From: Candidatus Omnitrophota bacterium
Lineage (GTDB): Bacteria; Omnitrophota; Omnitrophia; Omnitrophales; Aquincolibacteriaceae
Length of the DNA stretch: 5,320 nucleotides
Assembly (NCBI GenBank): GCA_023246995.1
Contig: JAHFHI010000117.1
Location: 1 to 5,320, forward strand
Direction of reading: 5' to 3'
Numbering within the stretch: the first letter of the stretch is position 1; each line of letters begins with the position of its first letter. The notes below the pieces were generated by a model. The model ran no database searches and was not told the DNA's origin. It saw only the letters and a program-made list of their open reading frames with translations. The translations under genes and the position numbers were made by a program. Positions 3,597 through 5,320 of the stretch are shown here, in pieces.

Positions 3597-5320
3597 ATGG
3601 GCAGACACGGGACAAAAAAAACCTCCAAGGACGCTTCTCCCGAAGATCATTTTCCGGGGCTAGTCAGTCTTTTGCGCATGGAAGAAACCGAAGAAATGCG
3701 TCAGTACCGGGAGGAATTTCTAAGGCGCTCTCCCGAAGAGCGGGAAAGAATCGGGACCGCGCTTCTGCGTCTCGGCGTGGTGGAATTTCATTTTAACGCG
3801 GCCGGCCACCGCCTCGTCAGTTTCGCCTATGATAACGACCGGCCGCTTCCGGCGGCCTCTCTGGATATCGGCGATGTCGTGGCCGTCTCAAAAAATCCTC
3901 TGGATCTCGAAGACCTTCCCCACGGGACCGTCTACGACAAGGATGAGCGGCGCATCACGCTGGCCTTCAGCCGCGACCTTCCGGATTGGGTGAATTCCGA
4001 AGGAGTTTATTACCTAAGCCGGGCCTCGAGCCGTTCGACTTTCAGGCGGATGCATGAGGCGATAAAGCTCACCGCCGCGGCCCGTCATTCAAGGCTGGCG
4101 TACCTGCGTGATCTTAGCCTTGGGCTCAAAGCTCCGGAAACTTTTGACACGATCAAGCTTGAGGAGATTTCCTTTTTTAATTCCGGCCTTAATGATTGGC
4201 AAAAAGAGGCGGTCCGCATGGCGCTTCAGGTCCGGGACATCGGGTTTGTCCACGGCCCCCCCGGAACCGGAAAAACAACCGTGCTCCTTGAGATCATGCG
4301 CCAGGCCGTGCGGGCCGGGCAGTTTGTGTTTGCCACCGCGCCGAGCAATACGGCCTGCGACAATCTCCTTGAAGGGATGGTCAAGGCGGGGATGCGTGTC
4401 ATCCGCTTGGGCCATCCGGCCCGGATCATGAGGCATCTTCGGGTGCACACGCTTGACTTCAAGCTCGCGGCGCATCCTTATGCCAAGACTATTGATGAAC
4501 TCGAGACTCGGAGGGAGCGGCTGCGCACGCGCCGGGAGCGTTACAGCCTGCGACTTTCCGGGGAAGAAAAAGCACTGATTGCCGGAGAATCGCGCGAACT
4601 GGCCCGCGAGATTGATGTCCTTGACGCCGACATTTTCAGCCAGGTCATGAACTCGGCCGAAGTTATTGTGGGGACGCACACTTCGGCTCTGGACCCGGTT
4701 TTACGCGATAAGGTTTTTGATCTCCTTATTATGGATGAGGCAAGCCAGGCCACCGAACCGAGCGCCTGGATTCCGCTTCAAAAAGCACGAAAGGCCATTT
4801 TGGCGGGCGATCACTTTCAGCTTCCGCCCACGGTGCGTTCCAAAGACGCCGAAAAGCAAGGGCTCGGGAAAACGCTTTTTGAGCGATTCCACCGTATCCT
4901 GGGTCCGGAGTACAAGGCGCTTTTGCGGATTCAATACCGGATGCATGAAAAAATCATGAATTTCTCATCGGGCAAATTTTACGAAAACGGGCTCGTGGCG
5001 CACGAGAGCGTGGCGCAGCATAAACTCTCCGGCCTTAAAGGGGTCCTGAAAGCCCCCGAAACCGACGAGGTTTTTCTTTTTCTGGACACCGTGGGCCGGG
5101 GTTTTGAGGAGGTTTGGGACGCGGGAAGCGGGAGTCGCTCGAACCCGGAGGAGGCCGAGCTTGTCGTCCATCATATGGAAAAACTGCTCGCGCTCGGAGT
5201 CCGGGGAGACCAGATCGGGGTGATTGCGCCTTATAGCGCGCAGGGCAAGGTGTTAAGAAGCATGATCAGGAATCCCGATATCGAAGTTGAAAGCGTGGAT
5301 GCCTTTCAGGGAAGGGAAAA
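3597..5320 (+). CDS. Upf1/IGHMBP2-type superfamily 1B DNA/RNA helicase (3' end outside the window)
   Basis: An ATP-driven 5'-to-3' helicase of the SF1B Upf1-like group (AAA_11/AAA_12 domains, DNA2/NAM7 type). The open frame from ATG 3597 gives 574 residues without a stop. Residues 1-~190 start with a charged helical stretch (EETEEMRQYREEFLRRSPEE) and a beta-barrel-like region typical of domain 1B. Motifs in order: Q-motif LNDWQKEAV with Gln202; Walker A GPPGTGKTT (220-228; Lys226, Thr227); Ia TAPSNTACDN (247-256); a charged helical insert (about 300-347); VIVGTHTSA (356-364); Walker B MDEASQA with Asp380 and Glu381; III GDHFQLPPTV (404-413); IV IQYRMHEKIMNF (445-456) with Arg448; and motif V VDAFQGRE (567-574) at the edge. 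Motif VI with the arginine finger, perhaps 80-100 residues, lies outside. It starts 6 bases after yjbQ with only a weak Shine-Dalgarno (GAG), so coupling is likely. Nucleic-acid substrate unknown; ATPase motifs are all intact. Confidence 0.95.
   Translation, partial: MGRHGTKKTSKDASPEDHFPGLVSLLRMEETEEMRQYREEFLRRSPEERERIGTALLRLGVVEFHFNAAGHRLVSFAYDNDRPLPAASLDIGDVVAVSKNPLDLEDLPHGTVYDKDERRITLAFSRDLPDWVNSEGVYYLSRASSRSTFRRMHEAIKLTAAARHSRLAYLRDLSLGLKAPETFDTIKLEEISFFNSGLNDWQKEAVRMALQVRDIGFVHGPPGTGKTTVLLEIMRQAVRAGQFVFATAPSNTACDNLLEGMVKAGMRVIRLGHPARIMRHLRVHTLDFKLAAHPYAKTIDELETRRERLRTRRERYSLRLSGEEKALIAGESRELAREIDVLDADIFSQVMNSAEVIVGTHTSALDPVLRDKVFDLLIMDEASQATEPSAWIPLQKARKAILAGDHFQLPPTVRSKDAEKQGLGKTLFERFHRILGPEYKALLRIQYRMHEKIMNFSSGKFYENGLVAHESVAQHKLSGLKGVLKAPETDEVFLFLDTVGRGFEEVWDAGSGSRSNPEEAELVVHHMEKLLALGVRGDQIGVIAPYSAQGKVLRSMIRNPDIEVESVDAFQGRE

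Noticed and set aside
4089..4679. 196-aa minus-strand open frame opposite the helicase
   Set aside because: The plus strand here encodes helicase motifs Q, Walker A and Ia in an unbroken frame; the antisense product has no recognisable domain.
1..5320. Defence system or mobile island built on the Upf1-like helicase
   Set aside because: No nuclease, integrase, transposase, toxin-like or restriction gene is visible; Upf1-like helicases of this type also occur as ordinary housekeeping genes. The region right of the window could change this view.

Overview
The window is an ordinary, densely packed bacterial chromosomal segment of moderate-to-high GC by eye (not counted). It holds seven protein-coding genes; two of them are cut by the window edges. 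I see no RNA gene, insertion sequence, CRISPR array, attachment site or convincing rho-independent terminator, and no gene-free stretch longer than about 60 bases. The host looks like a bacterium with Shine-Dalgarno sequences and frequent 4-base ATGA stop/start overlaps. An uncultured or PVC-like/Omnitrophota-type lineage is only a low-confidence impression, drawn from the mix of conserved hypotheticals and the style of the proteins.

Layout. Positions 1-309 carry the 3' end of prolyl-tRNA synthetase (proS). A small conserved hypothetical gene runs convergently on the minus strand (277-546), and its 3' end overlaps the proS 3' end by 33 bases. The 58-base gap at 547-604 is the only real intergenic control region. 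It holds a good sigma70-type promoter for the minus-strand gene, whose -35 element directly abuts the start codon of the divergent dinB.

From 605 to the right edge, five genes run in the same direction with almost no spacing: dinB (DNA polymerase IV), a multi-spanning membrane protein of unknown function, a DUF503/YlxP-family protein, a YjbQ-family protein, and a Upf1/IGHMBP2-type superfamily 1B helicase that runs off the window. Junctions are a 4-base overlap (dinB/membrane gene), 9 bases (membrane gene/DUF503), a 4-base overlap (DUF503/yjbQ) and 6 bases (yjbQ/helicase). They therefore probably form one transcription unit.

How they work together. DinB and the helicase both act on nucleic acid and could belong to a DNA-damage or replication-stress response, but the genes between them (membrane protein, DUF503, YjbQ) have no established link to that. 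I would call this a compact housekeeping/accessory operon with one unrecognised membrane protein, not a demonstrated new system. The most useful leads are the membrane protein family, whether the five-gene order is conserved, and the overlapping divergent control region at 547-604.
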